Shown piece after piece: positions 25,280 to 33,645 of a DNA stretch of 64,000 nucleotides (position 1 is the first letter of the stretch; the number at the start of each line of letters is the position of its first letter). The notes beneath the pieces were generated by a model. It had not been told where the DNA came from. It saw nothing but the letters and a program-made list of their open reading frames with translations, and ran no database searches. The DNA lies in NCBI RefSeq assembly GCF_900105065.1, contig NZ_LT629749.1:372001-436000 (forward strand). Reading direction: 5' to 3'. This stretch comes from Friedmanniella luteola (GTDB lineage: Bacteria > Actinomycetota > Actinomycetes > Propionibacteriales > Propionibacteriaceae). The translations under genes and the position numbers were made by a program.

Positions 25280-27028
25280 TCAGTACGCGCCGCGGCGGGC
25301 GACCACGGCGAAGAAGGTCTTCCACAGGATGAGCAGGTCGAGGGTGAGCGTCCAGTTCTCCACGTAGCGCAGGTCCAGCCGGACCGTCTCCTCCCAGCTC
25401 AGCAGCGAGCGGCCGCTGACCTGCCACAGGCCGGTCAGGCCGGGCGTGACGAGCAGCCGGCGGCGGGCGTGGTCCTCGTAGCCGTCCACCTCCGACTGCA
25501 GCGGCGGGCGCGGCCCCACCAGCGACATGGAGCCGGAGAGCACGTTGAACAGCTGGGGCAGCTCGTCGAGGGAGAACTTGCGGAGGAACTTCCCGACGCG
25601 GGTGATGCGCGGGTCGTCCTCCATCTTGAACATGTGCCCGATGTCGGGGTTGCCGGCGCGCAGCTCGGCCAGCTTGGCCTCGGCGTCGACGTGCATCGAG
25701 CGGAACTTCAGCATGGTGAAGGTCGAGCCGTCCAGGCCCACCCGGGTCTGCCGGAAGATCACCGGGCCGCCGTCGTTCAGCTTGACCGCCAGGGCCAGCG
25801 CCGCGAGGAGGGGGGAGATGACCAGGACGCCGGCGCCGGTGAGCGCCAGGTCGGTGGCCCGCTTGACGAAGCGCCGCCAGCCGGTGAAGTGCGGCTGCTC
25901 GACGTGCAGCAGCGGCAGGCCGACGTAGGGCCGGATGTGCATCCGGGGACCGGCGACCTCGACCAGGCCGGGGTGCACCAGCAGCTCGACGCCGGCACCC
26001 TCGAGCGCCCAGGAGAGCTCGCGGAGGTAGTTGTGCCGGGTGGCGTCGCTGCCGGTGACGGCGACCGCGTCGGCGGCGTAGGCGTGGATCAGCTCGGGCA
26101 CCTGGTCCAGGTCGCCGATGACGGCGAGGCCGGCGTCGCGCGCCCGGGCGACGTCGGAGCGGGGCACGCAGACCCCGATGACGTTCATGCCGGCGTGCGG
26201 CTCGCGGGTCAGGACCGAGGTCAGGTCGGCGGTGGCGTAGGCGCTGCCCACCACGATCACCCGGCGGACGTTGCGCCCCGCCCGCTGCTGGCGGTGCAGG
26301 TTCTTGCGGGCCGCGAAGCGGACGGCGATGCTGCCGAGACCCGCGAGCGGGACGGCGATCACCGAGAGGGCGACCACGCCCAGGCTCTCGGTGATGGCGG
26401 CGGGCACCGCGCCCACCGCGACTGCGAAGACGACGGCCCGCATGACGGCGCGCATCTCGTCGTCGCCGACGCCGATGTTGCTGCGCTCGTAGCCGCGGCT
26501 GATCGCGATGGCCAGCGGCCAGGCCAGCGCGGCGCCCAGCACGATGATCACCGTCTTGACGGTGCCGAAGGGGATGTCGAGGACCGGCAGGGCCAGCAGG
26601 ACGGCGGCCATCCCGACCAGGACGTCGGAGCCCACCACCCCGAGGGTGTAGCGCCGCGTCCAGGCGGCCAGACCCGGGGTGTGGACCGGGGTCGGCTCCA
26701 GGGCGGCCTGGGTCCGGGGGTCGCGACGTGCGGTCTCCCCGGCGGAGTCGGCCGGGCGTCGACGGACGACGTCCAGCGAGCCGGTGTCCGGGCTGACGTC
26801 GTGCGATCCGTGGGTGGTGCTGGCCGCGAGGGCGTCGTGGCTCTCGGCGGTGTCGCGGGCGCGCAGCTCGCGCTCCGCCCCCAGCCCCTCGGCCCCGTCC
26901 GGCCCAGGCCGCGCGGCCGTCCTCGGCGCCGTTCGGCGCCGCGGAGTACTCAGGTGATGCCATGCAGATGTCCCCCGTACGTCTTGTCGCCCCCCGACAA
27001 GCCCAAACCCGGTGCCGACCACAGCCAC
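25280..27028 (-). CDS. initiating polyprenyl sugar-phosphate transferase; start or frame uncertain
   Basis: A PssY/WbaP-type polyprenyl glycosylphosphotransferase that starts EPS synthesis by loading a sugar phosphate on undecaprenyl phosphate. Several membrane helices precede a CoA-binding-like middle domain, then a Bac_transf catalytic domain with KRATDLALTGAGVLVISPL, FRQTRVGLDGSTFTMLKFRS, the DELPQLFNVLSGSMSLVGPRP block and TPGLTGLWQVSGRS. The body is sound to its C-terminus. Upstream, the only in-frame starts before the first helix are GTG codons at 27028 and 27022 with weak ribosome binding sites. A better-looking ATG at 26963, with GGGGGA before it, is in a different frame. Either the gene has a long odd N-terminus or one extra base sits between about 26963 and 26880. 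The coordinates given use the in-frame GTG. Confidence 0.75.
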   Translation of the reverse strand: MAVVGTGFGLVGGRQDVRGTSAWHHLSTPRRRTAPRTAARPGPDGAEGLGAERELRARDTAESHDALAASTTHGSHDVSPDTGSLDVVRRRPADSAGETARRDPRTQAALEPTPVHTPGLAAWTRRYTLGVVGSDVLVGMAAVLLALPVLDIPFGTVKTVIIVLGAALAWPLAIAISRGYERSNIGVGDDEMRAVMRAVVFAVAVGAVPAAITESLGVVALSVIAVPLAGLGSIAVRFAARKNLHRQQRAGRNVRRVIVVGSAYATADLTSVLTREPHAGMNVIGVCVPRSDVARARDAGLAVIGDLDQVPELIHAYAADAVAVTGSDATRHNYLRELSWALEGAGVELLVHPGLVEVAGPRMHIRPYVGLPLLHVEQPHFTGWRRFVKRATDLALTGAGVLVISPLLAALALAVKLNDGGPVIFRQTRVGLDGSTFTMLKFRSMHVDAEAKLAELRAGNPDIGHMFKMEDDPRITRVGKFLRKFSLDELPQLFNVLSGSMSLVGPRPPLQSEVDGYEDHARRRLLVTPGLTGLWQVSGRSLLSWEETVRLDLRYVENWTLTLDLLILWKTFFAVVARRGAY

Positions 27029-27263
27029 GAGGTATCCGAGCCGGCGATCTGCTCCACCGTGGTGGAGTTGATACGCCGTCTGCTGATACGCACTGTGAAC
27101 AACCGGGCTCCGGCAGGCTATCAACAGGGAACTTTCCGGGCGTCGGACCGAGACGAAATCGTGATGAGACTCTCGACACAAGGATCAGAGGGGCCACTTC
27201 TGCCCCGGGAGCCTCCTGGAGCCCACACCAGCCACGCCTGCCTCTGGCGCACCACGGGTGTGG

Positions 27264-28139
27264 TCAGGCCGGGGGGAGCAGGCCCGCGATGTTCGAGGTC
27301 ATCAGGCCCTGGCAGCCGAGGCGCAGGGCGCGGGCGCGGTCCTCGTCGCTGGTCAGGGCCCACATCACGGCCGGCTTCCCGTTCCGGACCGCAGCGTCGG
27401 TCACGGCGCTGACGAAGGCATCCGGCTGCTCCCGCGGGACCCCGAGCATGTCGATGTGGGCCGCCGCCGCGTAGCGCTCGAGGTTGGCCCCCAGGTGGCT
27501 CGGCTGGTCCAGCACGTAGCCCCAGGTGCCGAACCCGTTCCCCTTCGCCCGCTCGAACAGGGCCGAGTTGACGTACTGCTTCCACACCACCCGCTCGGGC
27601 TGGCCGAGCCCGACGAGGCGGGCCATCAGCGGCTCCGCGGCCGCCGGGACCTTCGGCTCGACGAACAGCACGAAGCGGTCGGCGTAGGCGTCCACGACAT
27701 CGTCGAACCTGGTCAGGGGCCTGCTGGGCTGCGTCGGGTCGGTGGTCCGGGCCGCGCTCACCTGCAGCGCGGACAGGGTGGACCAAGGCGTCGTGGCGAT
27801 GTCGTGGTCGACGCCGGTGACCCGGGCGGTGCTGGGGTCGTGGCTGCAGACGAGCACCCCGTCGGCGCTGAGGCAGACCGAGATCTCCAGGGCGTGCAGC
27901 CCCGGGAGCCGGCTGGACTGCTCGTAGGCGTAGGCCGTCATCTCCGGCCAGTTGCCGCCGCCCCCGCGGTGGGCCACGTAGAACGGGCGCTGGGCCAGCA
28001 GGTCCTTCACCGTGGCGGCCGGGCCGTCACCCCGCGACGGCGCGCAGCCGACCGCGGCGGTCGCCGCCCCCGCCAGCAGCCCGCCGAGCAGGGCGCGGCG
28101 GGACAGGGACCCGGGCGGACGGGTCGGGGCGCTGGTCAT
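27264..28139 (-). CDS. glycerophosphodiester phosphodiesterase, Tat-type lipoprotein
   Basis: A 291-residue GDPD-family protein that would hydrolyse glycerophosphodiesters outside the membrane. The N-terminus SLSRRALLGGLLAG...AVGCAPS combines a twin-arginine motif and a lipobox. The catalytic region shows FYVAHRGGGGNWPEMT (about residues 53-68), the LEISVCLSADGVLVCSHD stretch and VEPKVP, which correspond to the HR/GxxxN, E.D..... and ExK elements of GDPDs. The downstream MWALTSDEDRARALRLG segment ends the TIM barrel. The ATG has AGGACC upstream, and a TAGAAT -10 box lies at 28176-28171. The gene reads toward the EPS initiation gene but 235 bp separate them. Confidence 0.85.
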   Translation of the reverse strand: MTSAPTRPPGSLSRRALLGGLLAGAATAAVGCAPSRGDGPAATVKDLLAQRPFYVAHRGGGGNWPEMTAYAYEQSSRLPGLHALEISVCLSADGVLVCSHDPSTARVTGVDHDIATTPWSTLSALQVSAARTTDPTQPSRPLTRFDDVVDAYADRFVLFVEPKVPAAAEPLMARLVGLGQPERVVWKQYVNSALFERAKGNGFGTWGYVLDQPSHLGANLERYAAAAHIDMLGVPREQPDAFVSAVTDAAVRNGKPAVMWALTSDEDRARALRLGCQGLMTSNIAGLLPPA

Positions 28140-28170
28140 GGAGGTCCTGTCGGCGGGAGATCGGACAGCC

Positions 28171-28176
28171 ATTCTA
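28171..28176 (-). promoter_or_regulatory. -10 box for the GDPD gene
   Basis: Reverse-strand TAGAAT, about 30 nt upstream of the ATG at 28139. It also argues for that start, since the next in-frame ATG upstream (28172) would overlap the box. Confidence 0.45.
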
Positions 28177-28292
28177 GGGAAGGCGGCCGACCGGCGATTT
28201 CCGTCCGGGTCCCGGTCGTGTCACCGAGGTCGTTTCCCCGCCCGGCCGAAATGCGCGGGAATGCGCCATTTCCGGACGGCGACGCGCGGAAG

Positions 28293-28811
28293 TCAGACGA
28301 AATGCTGGCCGTCGGCCCCGGCGGGGAGCCGGACCTCGACCAGGACGGCGGAGCTGGGGTCCGCCCAGCTGCCCGCCACCTCCAGGCGGGCCAGCGTGGC
28401 CGGCGGGAAGCGGTCGGCGACGGCGGCGGAGGCCGCCGGGGACGAGCTGCCGGGGTCGGCCACGTCGTAGACCACGCCCGGTACGGCGGGCGCGTGCCCG
28501 ACCACGAGGACGGTCGCGACGTCGGCCGCGGCCACCAGCTCCAGCACCTCGTCCGAGCCCGCCTGGTAGAGCAGCGGGACCAGCTCGACGGGGGCGTCCA
28601 GGCCCAGCCGCTCCAGCGTCTGCCGGGTGCGGACGGCCGGTGAGCAGAGCACCCGGTCGACCACCAGCCCCTGCTCGCGCAGGAACGCGCCGACACCGTC
28701 GGCCTCCGCCTCGCCCCGGGAGCTCAGCCGGCGGTCGGCGTCGGCGTGCCCCGGTCGGGCCGGCTCGGCGGTCGCGTGGCGCAGCAGCAGCAGGGTGCGG
28801 GTGGTGGTCAC
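28293..28811 (-). CDS. sixA: SixA-type histidine phosphatase
   Basis: A 172-residue member of the histidine phosphatase superfamily. The phosphate pocket motif LLRHATAE stands at about residues 10-17, the second arginine in CSPAVRTRQTL, and the second catalytic histidine in VLVVGHAPAVPG. Length and the ADADRRLSSRGEAEA segment match SixA, which removes phosphate from phosphohistidine in phosphorelay or PTS proteins. The physiological substrate in Actinobacteria is uncertain. The GTG start has TAGCCT 6 nt upstream, so the message is probably leaderless. It diverges from the CE7 esterase gene. Confidence 0.85.
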   Translation of the reverse strand: MTTTRTLLLLRHATAEPARPGHADADRRLSSRGEAEADGVGAFLREQGLVVDRVLCSPAVRTRQTLERLGLDAPVELVPLLYQAGSDEVLELVAAADVATVLVVGHAPAVPGVVYDVADPGSSSPAASAAVADRFPPATLARLEVAGSWADPSSAVLVEVRLPAGADGQHFV

Positions 28812-28817
28812 CGCCGC

Positions 28818-28823
28818 AGGCTA
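28818..28823 (-). promoter_or_regulatory. leaderless-type -10 box for sixA
   Basis: Reverse-strand TAGCCT with a 6-nt spacer to the GTG start at 28811. Confidence 0.5.
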
Positions 28824-28856
28824 CGACCTGGCCGGGCGGCCGGGCGGTCCTCGTCC

Positions 28857-28862
28857 TAGACT
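28857..28862 (+). promoter_or_regulatory. leaderless-type -10 box for the CE7 esterase gene
   Basis: TAGACT with an 8-nt spacer to the ATG at 28871; the divergent sixA box is only 34 bp away, so the two promoters share upstream DNA. Confidence 0.5.
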
Positions 28863-28870
28863 CCGCGACC

Positions 28871-29863
28871 ATGGCCATGTTCGACCTGCCCCTCGCCGAG
28901 CTCGAGTCCTACCGCCCCGACGTCGCCGAGCCCGACGACTTCGACGACTTCTGGACCGGAACTCTCGCGGAGGCCCGCGCCTTCGACCTCGCGCCCACCC
29001 TCGAGCCGGTGGACAACCGGCTGGCTCTCGTCGACACCTACGACGTCAGCTTCGCCGGTGCGGGCGGCACGCCGGTCCGGGCCTGGCTGCACGTCCCGGC
29101 CGGGGCGACGGGCCCCCTGCCGACCGTCGTGCAGTACCACGGCTACTCCCACAGCCGCGGCTTCCCGCACAGCAGCACGATCTGGGCGCAGGCCGGCTAC
29201 GCGCACCTCTCGATGGACACCCGCGGCCAGGGCTGGCGGGTCGGGGGCGGCAGCAGCACCGGCGACGCCTCGCCCGACGCCGGCCTCAACCACGCCCCCG
29301 GCTTCATGACCTCCGGCATCCTCGACCCGTCCACCTACTACTACCGTCGCGTCTACACCGACGCCGTCCGGCTGCTCGAGCTGACCCAGGACCACCCGCT
29401 GCTGGACGCCCGCCGCGTGGTGGTCACCGGGGGCAGCCAGGGGGGCGGCCTCGCGATCGCGGCCGCCGGGCTGGCCCCGCTGGCCGGCGTCGAGCTGGCC
29501 GGCTGCGCGCCCGACGTGCCCTTCCTCTGCCACTTCGCCCGGGCCGTCGCACTCACGGACAACCACCCGTACCGGGAGATCGCGGAGTACCTCGCGGGCT
29601 GGCGCGACCACGCGGAGGCGGCGTTCCGCACCCTCTCCTACGTCGACGGCGTCAACCTGGCCAAGCGGGCCCTCGCCCCGGCCCTGTTCTCCGTGGCGCT
29701 GATGGACGCCACCTGCCCGCCCTCGACGGTGTACGCCGCCTACAACCACTACCGCGGCGCGGACAAGTCGATCAACGTCTACCCCTACAACGACCACGAG
29801 GGCGGCGAGGGCTACCAGGTGGCCGCGCAGCTCGACTGGTTCGCCGAGCGCTTCGCCGGCTGA
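28871..29863 (+). CDS. acetylxylan esterase / cephalosporin-C deacetylase (CE7) family
   Basis: A 330-residue alpha/beta hydrolase of carbohydrate esterase family 7, which removes acetyl groups from short oligosaccharides and related acetyl esters in the cytoplasm. The N-terminal PDDFDDFWTGTLAEA helix, the RGQGWR motif with oxyanion role, the nucleophile motif GGSQGGGLAI (Ser near residue 188), the catalytic Asp in LMDATCPPSTVYAAYN and the His in NDHEGG are all in family order. There is no signal peptide. Its position next to an EPS locus with two O-acetyltransferases makes turnover of acetylated oligosaccharides plausible, but it is not in that operon. Confidence 0.88.
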   Translation: MAMFDLPLAELESYRPDVAEPDDFDDFWTGTLAEARAFDLAPTLEPVDNRLALVDTYDVSFAGAGGTPVRAWLHVPAGATGPLPTVVQYHGYSHSRGFPHSSTIWAQAGYAHLSMDTRGQGWRVGGGSSTGDASPDAGLNHAPGFMTSGILDPSTYYYRRVYTDAVRLLELTQDHPLLDARRVVVTGGSQGGGLAIAAAGLAPLAGVELAGCAPDVPFLCHFARAVALTDNHPYREIAEYLAGWRDHAEAAFRTLSYVDGVNLAKRALAPALFSVALMDATCPPSTVYAAYNHYRGADKSINVYPYNDHEGGEGYQVAAQLDWFAERFAG

Positions 29864-29864
29864 C

Positions 29865-29885
29865 CCCCGGCCGGCCCGGCCGGGG
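29865..29885 (+). terminator. hairpin terminator after the CE7 esterase gene
   Basis: CCCCGGCCG (29865-29873) pairs with CGGCCGGGG (29877-29885) around a 3-nt loop, directly after the stop codon. Confidence 0.6.
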
Positions 29886-29908
29886 CCCCCGCGTGGTCAC
29901 CGGGCTTG

Positions 29909-29924
29909 TGTAATCTCCGTCACA
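29909..29924. promoter_or_regulatory. CRP-like palindrome upstream of ggt
   Basis: TGTAATCTCCGTCACA reads TGTGACGGAGATTACA on the reverse strand, nine of ten half-site positions of TGTGA-N6-TCACA. It lies 32 bp before the ATG at 29957, where a bound regulator could either activate or repress. Confidence 0.5.
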
Positions 29925-29956
29925 CCGGCCGCCCGGCCGGGGAGCGGAGGGGCGCG

Positions 29957-31849
29957 ATGACGACGAGCGCGACGAGGGCGACGACACCCGGCCGGCGAGG
30001 CTGGACGGGGCTGCTGGGCGTGGCGGTGACGGGAGCCGCGCTGGTCGCGGGCGGGCTGGCCCCGGCGGCCGCGGCGCCGGCCCCCGCAGCCCCGGCCGCT
30101 CCGGCGAGCGCGTCCGGCCCGGCCCCGGCAGCCGCCCGGCAGACGGAGAAGAACGCCGTCGCCTTCGGCACCGGGGGCGCGGTGGCGAGCGTCGACCCGG
30201 AGGCGACCGAGGCCGGGCTGCGGGTGCTGAGGGCGGGTGGCAACGCCGTCGACGCGGCCGTGGCGACCGCAGCGGCGCTCGGGGTCACCGAGCCGTACTC
30301 GGCCGGGGTCGGCGGGGGCGGCTACCTGGTCCACTACGACGCGCGCACCCGTCGGGTCGCCACGCTGGACGGCCGCGAGACCGCGCCGGCCGGCGCCGGG
30401 CCGGACACCTTCCTCGACGACGCGGGGAAGCCGTACACCTTCGCGCAACTGGTGACCAGCGGCCGTTCCGTCGGGGTGCCGGGCACCCCGGCCACCTGGG
30501 AGGAGGCCCTCGACCGCTGGGGCACGCTGAGCCTGCGGCAGGCGCTCCGGCCCGCCGTCAGGATCGCGCGTCGCGGCTTCGTCGTCGACGAGACGTTCCA
30601 CCGGCAGACCGTGGAGAACCAGACCCGGTTCCGGGACATCAGCACGACGGCCGATCTCTTCCTGCCGGACGGGGACGCCCCGGCCGTCGGGTCCGTCTTC
30701 CGCAACCCCGACCTGGCCGCCACCTACGAGGCGCTCGGCCGCGAGGGCGCCGATGTCCTCTACCGGGGCCGGATCGGCCGCGACATCGCCCGCACCGTGC
30801 AGGACCCGCCGACCGCCGTCGGCGCCGCGCTGCCGGTGCCTGCCGGCACCCTGGCCCGCGCCGACCTCGCCCGCTACCGGGTGCTGCGGCAGGCCCCGAC
30901 CAGGGTGCGCTACCGCGGGCTCGACGTCTGGGGGATGGCGCCCTCCTCCAGCGGCGGCACCACCGTCGGGGAGGCCCTGAACATCCTCGGCACCCAGCGG
31001 CTGGCCGGGATGGACGACGAGCAGGTCCTGCACCACTACCTCGACGCCTCGGCCCTGGCGTTCGCCGACCGGACCGCCTACGTGGGCGACCCGGCGTTCG
31101 TGGACGTGCCGACGCGGACGCTGCTGAGCCGGCGGTTCGCCCGCACCCGGGCCTGCCTGGTCGACCCGGTGCGCGCCCTGCCCACCCCGACCCCGCCCGG
31201 TGACCTGGACGCCCGCGGCTGCCGGACCGCGCCGCCCGCCGGCGCCGAGGGCGCGGGCACCTCGACGACCCACCTGGTCACCGCGGACCGGTGGGGCGAC
31301 GTGGTCTCCTACACCCTGACCATCGAGCAGACGGGCGGCTCGGGCATCGTCGTGCCCGGCCGCGGCTTCCTGCTCAACAACGAGCTGACCGACTTCACCA
31401 CCGCCTACGACCCGGACGACCCCAACCGGATCGAGCCCGGCAAGCGCCCCCGCAGCTCGATGGCGCCCACCATCGTCACCCGGCGCGGCCGGCCCGTGCT
31501 GGCTCTCGGCTCGCCCGGCGGTTCGACGATCATCACCACCGTGCTGCAGACGCTGGTCAACCGCGTCGACCTGGGGCTGACCCTGCCCGAGGCGGTGGCG
31601 GCGCCGCGGGCCAGTCACCGCAACAACGCGACGGTCAGCGCCGAGCAGGCCTTCATCGACCGCTACGGCCCCGCCCTCAGCGCCGTCGGGTACACGTTCA
31701 CGCCCAGCGGCGCCGCGGGGACCAGTGCGGCCGAGATCGGGGCCGTGACGGCGCTCGAGTTCTTCCCGCGGGGTCGCGTGCAGGCGGTCGCGGAGCCGGT
31801 CCGCCGGGGCGGCGGGGACGCGGGGGTGGTGCGACCGCGCAGCCGTTGA
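29957..31849 (+). CDS. ggt: secreted gamma-glutamyltransferase
   Basis: A 630-residue exported gamma-glutamyltransferase/transpeptidase (Ntn hydrolase). A long N-terminus with twin arginine-like RRGW and a hydrophobic core ending in APAAAAPAPA looks like a signal peptide. The large-subunit part contains GGNAVDAAVATAAALGVTEP and GGGGYLVHYD. The autocleavage site is GTSTTHLV with the catalytic Thr near residue 437, beginning the small subunit, followed by NNELTDFT and GKRPRSSMAPTIV and the LGSPGGSTI glycine motif. It acts on glutathione or gamma-glutamyl peptides outside the cell. The ATG has GGAGGGG nearby as ribosome binding site. Confidence 0.92.
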   Translation: MTTSATRATTPGRRGWTGLLGVAVTGAALVAGGLAPAAAAPAPAAPAAPASASGPAPAAARQTEKNAVAFGTGGAVASVDPEATEAGLRVLRAGGNAVDAAVATAAALGVTEPYSAGVGGGGYLVHYDARTRRVATLDGRETAPAGAGPDTFLDDAGKPYTFAQLVTSGRSVGVPGTPATWEEALDRWGTLSLRQALRPAVRIARRGFVVDETFHRQTVENQTRFRDISTTADLFLPDGDAPAVGSVFRNPDLAATYEALGREGADVLYRGRIGRDIARTVQDPPTAVGAALPVPAGTLARADLARYRVLRQAPTRVRYRGLDVWGMAPSSSGGTTVGEALNILGTQRLAGMDDEQVLHHYLDASALAFADRTAYVGDPAFVDVPTRTLLSRRFARTRACLVDPVRALPTPTPPGDLDARGCRTAPPAGAEGAGTSTTHLVTADRWGDVVSYTLTIEQTGGSGIVVPGRGFLLNNELTDFTTAYDPDDPNRIEPGKRPRSSMAPTIVTRRGRPVLALGSPGGSTIITTVLQTLVNRVDLGLTLPEAVAAPRASHRNNATVSAEQAFIDRYGPALSAVGYTFTPSGAAGTSAAEIGAVTALEFFPRGRVQAVAEPVRRGGGDAGVVRPRSR

Positions 31850-31854
31850 GGGGC

Positions 31855-32448
31855 TCAGCCCGGGCGACGGACCGCGTAGGTGCCGACGACGATGCCCGTC
31901 GGGGTGGCGACCGTGCGCTCCACCTCCAGCTCGGTGTACCGGCCGTCGAACAACCGGGCGCCGAGGCCGAGCACGACGGGGACCACGGTCAGCACGTAGC
32001 GGTCGACGAGGTCGGCCGCGGCGAGCGCGCGCACCAGCTGCCCGCTGCCGAGCAGGACGAGGTCGCCCTCGCCGTCGGCCTTGAGCCGGCGCACGCCCGC
32101 GACCGGGTCGGGGCCCAGCAGGGTGGTGGCCGGGTAGGGCAGCGGGTCCGCCAGCGTGCTCGACGCCACGTGCTTCGGGGTCCGCAGCAGCACCTCGGCG
32201 AACGGGTTGGGCTCGGGGGTGCTGGTCCAGTGGCCCAGCAGGTCCAGGTAGGTGCGCCGACCGAGGACGAGGCCGGTCGTGGCGGCCAGGCCCCCCGTCG
32301 AGGCCTGGGCGGCGGCCGGGTCGGCGGCCAGCGCCGCGGAGGCCCAGCCGCCGTGCGCGAACCCGCCGCGGGTGTCCTCGTCGGGCCGGCCGGGCGCCTG
32401 CATCACCCCGTCCAGCGAGACGTTCTCGACGGCGACCAAGCTCCTCAT
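31855..32448 (-). CDS. dihydrofolate reductase / RibD C-terminal family protein
   Basis: A 197-residue protein of the RibD-C/DHFR-like fold, a family of NADPH-dependent reductases usually annotated as dihydrofolate reductase family protein. Landmarks are VAVENVSLDGVMQAPG at the N-terminus, LVLGRRTYLDLLGHW near residue 60, and the C-terminal LLGSGQLVRALAAADLVD and VPVVLGLGARLF. Most members are not true DHFRs and their substrate is unknown. It ends 5 bp from the end of ggt on the opposite strand. The ATG has GGAGG seven bases upstream. Confidence 0.82.
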   Translation of the reverse strand: MRSLVAVENVSLDGVMQAPGRPDEDTRGGFAHGGWASAALAADPAAAQASTGGLAATTGLVLGRRTYLDLLGHWTSTPEPNPFAEVLLRTPKHVASSTLADPLPYPATTLLGPDPVAGVRRLKADGEGDLVLLGSGQLVRALAAADLVDRYVLTVVPVVLGLGARLFDGRYTELEVERTVATPTGIVVGTYAVRRPG

Positions 32449-32539
32449 GCGTCCTCCACGGCTTCGATGTCCACGCCCGTCCGACCCGGGCCGGGGTCGG
32501 AACTCGTCGGGGGGACCCGCGGAACTCGCGCGGCCGGGC

Positions 32540-33547
32540 TCAGGCGTCCTTGACCGCGACGAAGACGTCGCGGTGGATGGAGGCGTCGACGCGGTGCCCG
32601 AACTCCAGGTAGGGGCCGGACTCCAGCGGGCGCAGCCCGGCCTCGGTCGCCAGCGCGGAGAGCCGCTCGCGGGTCAGCCCGTAGGTGTTCCAGGACAGCC
32701 CGAGCGCGCCGCCGACCTTGAGCTGCCCGGCCCACACCCCGAGGGCCTCACCCAGCAGGGCGGCGGCGGAACGGTCGCGCTTGCCGGACAGCGGCTGGCT
32801 GCCGTGCACGATCCCGTACGGCGCGTCGGTGACCACCGCGTCGAACCGCCGCTTGCCGTACAGGGCCGCCGACTGCCGGGTGTCACCGGAGAAGACGGAC
32901 AGGTTCTGGGTCCGTCCGCCCGCGTCGGGGGTGACGGCGAGGTCGAGGCGGCGGCCCAGGCTCTTGCCCTCGCGCCGCACCGGGGTCATGTCGATGGTGT
33001 GCTTGAGGCGCTTGCGCCGCAGGTAGGTCTTGAGGAAGGCGGTGTACGCCTCGACCGCCTTGAGGTCGGACTCCACCCCGGCGGCGTCGTGGCCGAGGAT
33101 CAGCGCGGTGCTCAGCGTGGTCCCGCGGCCGCACATCGGGTCGAGGACGGCCCGGACGCCGTCGGCCGGCCGGACGACCGAGGCCAGCGTCACGTTGGTC
33201 AGCAGCCGGGTGAACTGCTCGTTCGTCTTGCCCGGGTACTTGGGGATGGTGACGAGGTCGTCGTCGAAGCGGTCCGGCCGGACCAGCGGCACCGGCCGCA
33301 GCAGCTCGCCCTCGCGGCGGTACACGGCGAAGGCCGCCGACAGCCGGCCCAGGACGTCGGAGGTCCGCTCGTCCAGGTCGTCGAGCGCCACGGCCAGGTA
33401 GTCGACGCCGGCCACCTCGACCGGCTGGACCAGCCCCGGGTCCTCCGCACCCAGCAGGATGCGCAGCTCGGCGGCCACCAGGGCGTCGGCCGCGCCGGCG
33501 TAGACACGGTTGGCTGACGGCGACAGCAGCAGGAGGTGCCCGCTCAC
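32540..33547 (-). CDS. TRM11/TrmG10-like SAM-dependent RNA or DNA methyltransferase
   Basis: A 335-residue class I methyltransferase. The SAM-binding motif LDPMCGRGTTLSTALILG is near residue 132, and the catalytic motif is DAPYG (near residue 239), a variant of the (D/N)PP(Y/F) motif of N-methyltransferases. The LRRKRLKHT basic stretch and the RRLDLAVTPD segment precede it. The layout with an N-terminal domain followed by the methylase domain is like the TRM11/TrmG10 tRNA guanosine-N2 enzymes, but a DNA target cannot be excluded. The GTG start overlaps the stop of a 23-codon ORF as GTGA, so it is translationally coupled. Confidence 0.75.
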   Translation of the reverse strand: MSGHLLLLSPSANRVYAGAADALVAAELRILLGAEDPGLVQPVEVAGVDYLAVALDDLDERTSDVLGRLSAAFAVYRREGELLRPVPLVRPDRFDDDLVTIPKYPGKTNEQFTRLLTNVTLASVVRPADGVRAVLDPMCGRGTTLSTALILGHDAAGVESDLKAVEAYTAFLKTYLRRKRLKHTIDMTPVRREGKSLGRRLDLAVTPDAGGRTQNLSVFSGDTRQSAALYGKRRFDAVVTDAPYGIVHGSQPLSGKRDRSAAALLGEALGVWAGQLKVGGALGLSWNTYGLTRERLSALATEAGLRPLESGPYLEFGHRVDASIHRDVFVAVKDA

Positions 33548-33615
33548 GAGGCCACCACCGTCCCGGTCCGGTCGTCCTCCGCCACGTGCCCCACCCCTGT
33601 CACCGCGTACCGCAT
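33544..33615 (-). CDS. 23-residue small ORF coupled to the methyltransferase
   Basis: ATG at 33615 encodes a peptide opening MRYAVTGVGHVAEDD and ending GTVVAS. Its TGA overlaps the GTG of the methyltransferase by four bases. A TAGAGT -10 box lies 8 nt before the ATG, so this ORF would be the first read on a leaderless message, and third codon positions are almost all G or C. No family is recognised. It may be a real microprotein, or simply a translation-initiation device for the weak downstream GTG. Confidence 0.5.
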   Translation of the reverse strand: MRYAVTGVGHVAEDDRTGTVVAS

Positions 33616-33623
33616 GGGCGACC

Positions 33624-33629
33624 ACTCTA
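33624..33629 (-). promoter_or_regulatory. leaderless-type -10 box for the small ORF and methyltransferase
   Basis: Reverse-strand TAGAGT with an 8-nt spacer to the ATG at 33615. Confidence 0.45.
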
Positions 33630-33645
33630 GTGATCGGCCGGCGGC

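Noticed and set aside
28640-28870. N-terminal extension of the CE7 esterase
   Set aside because: It lies opposite sixA, is Arg/Pro-rich, and the -10 box at 28857 places the start at 28871.
33548-33625. Longer start for the TRM-like methyltransferase
   Set aside because: The added residues are a Gly/Arg/Asp shadow of the small coupled ORF; the GTG at 33547 forms a GTGA overlap.
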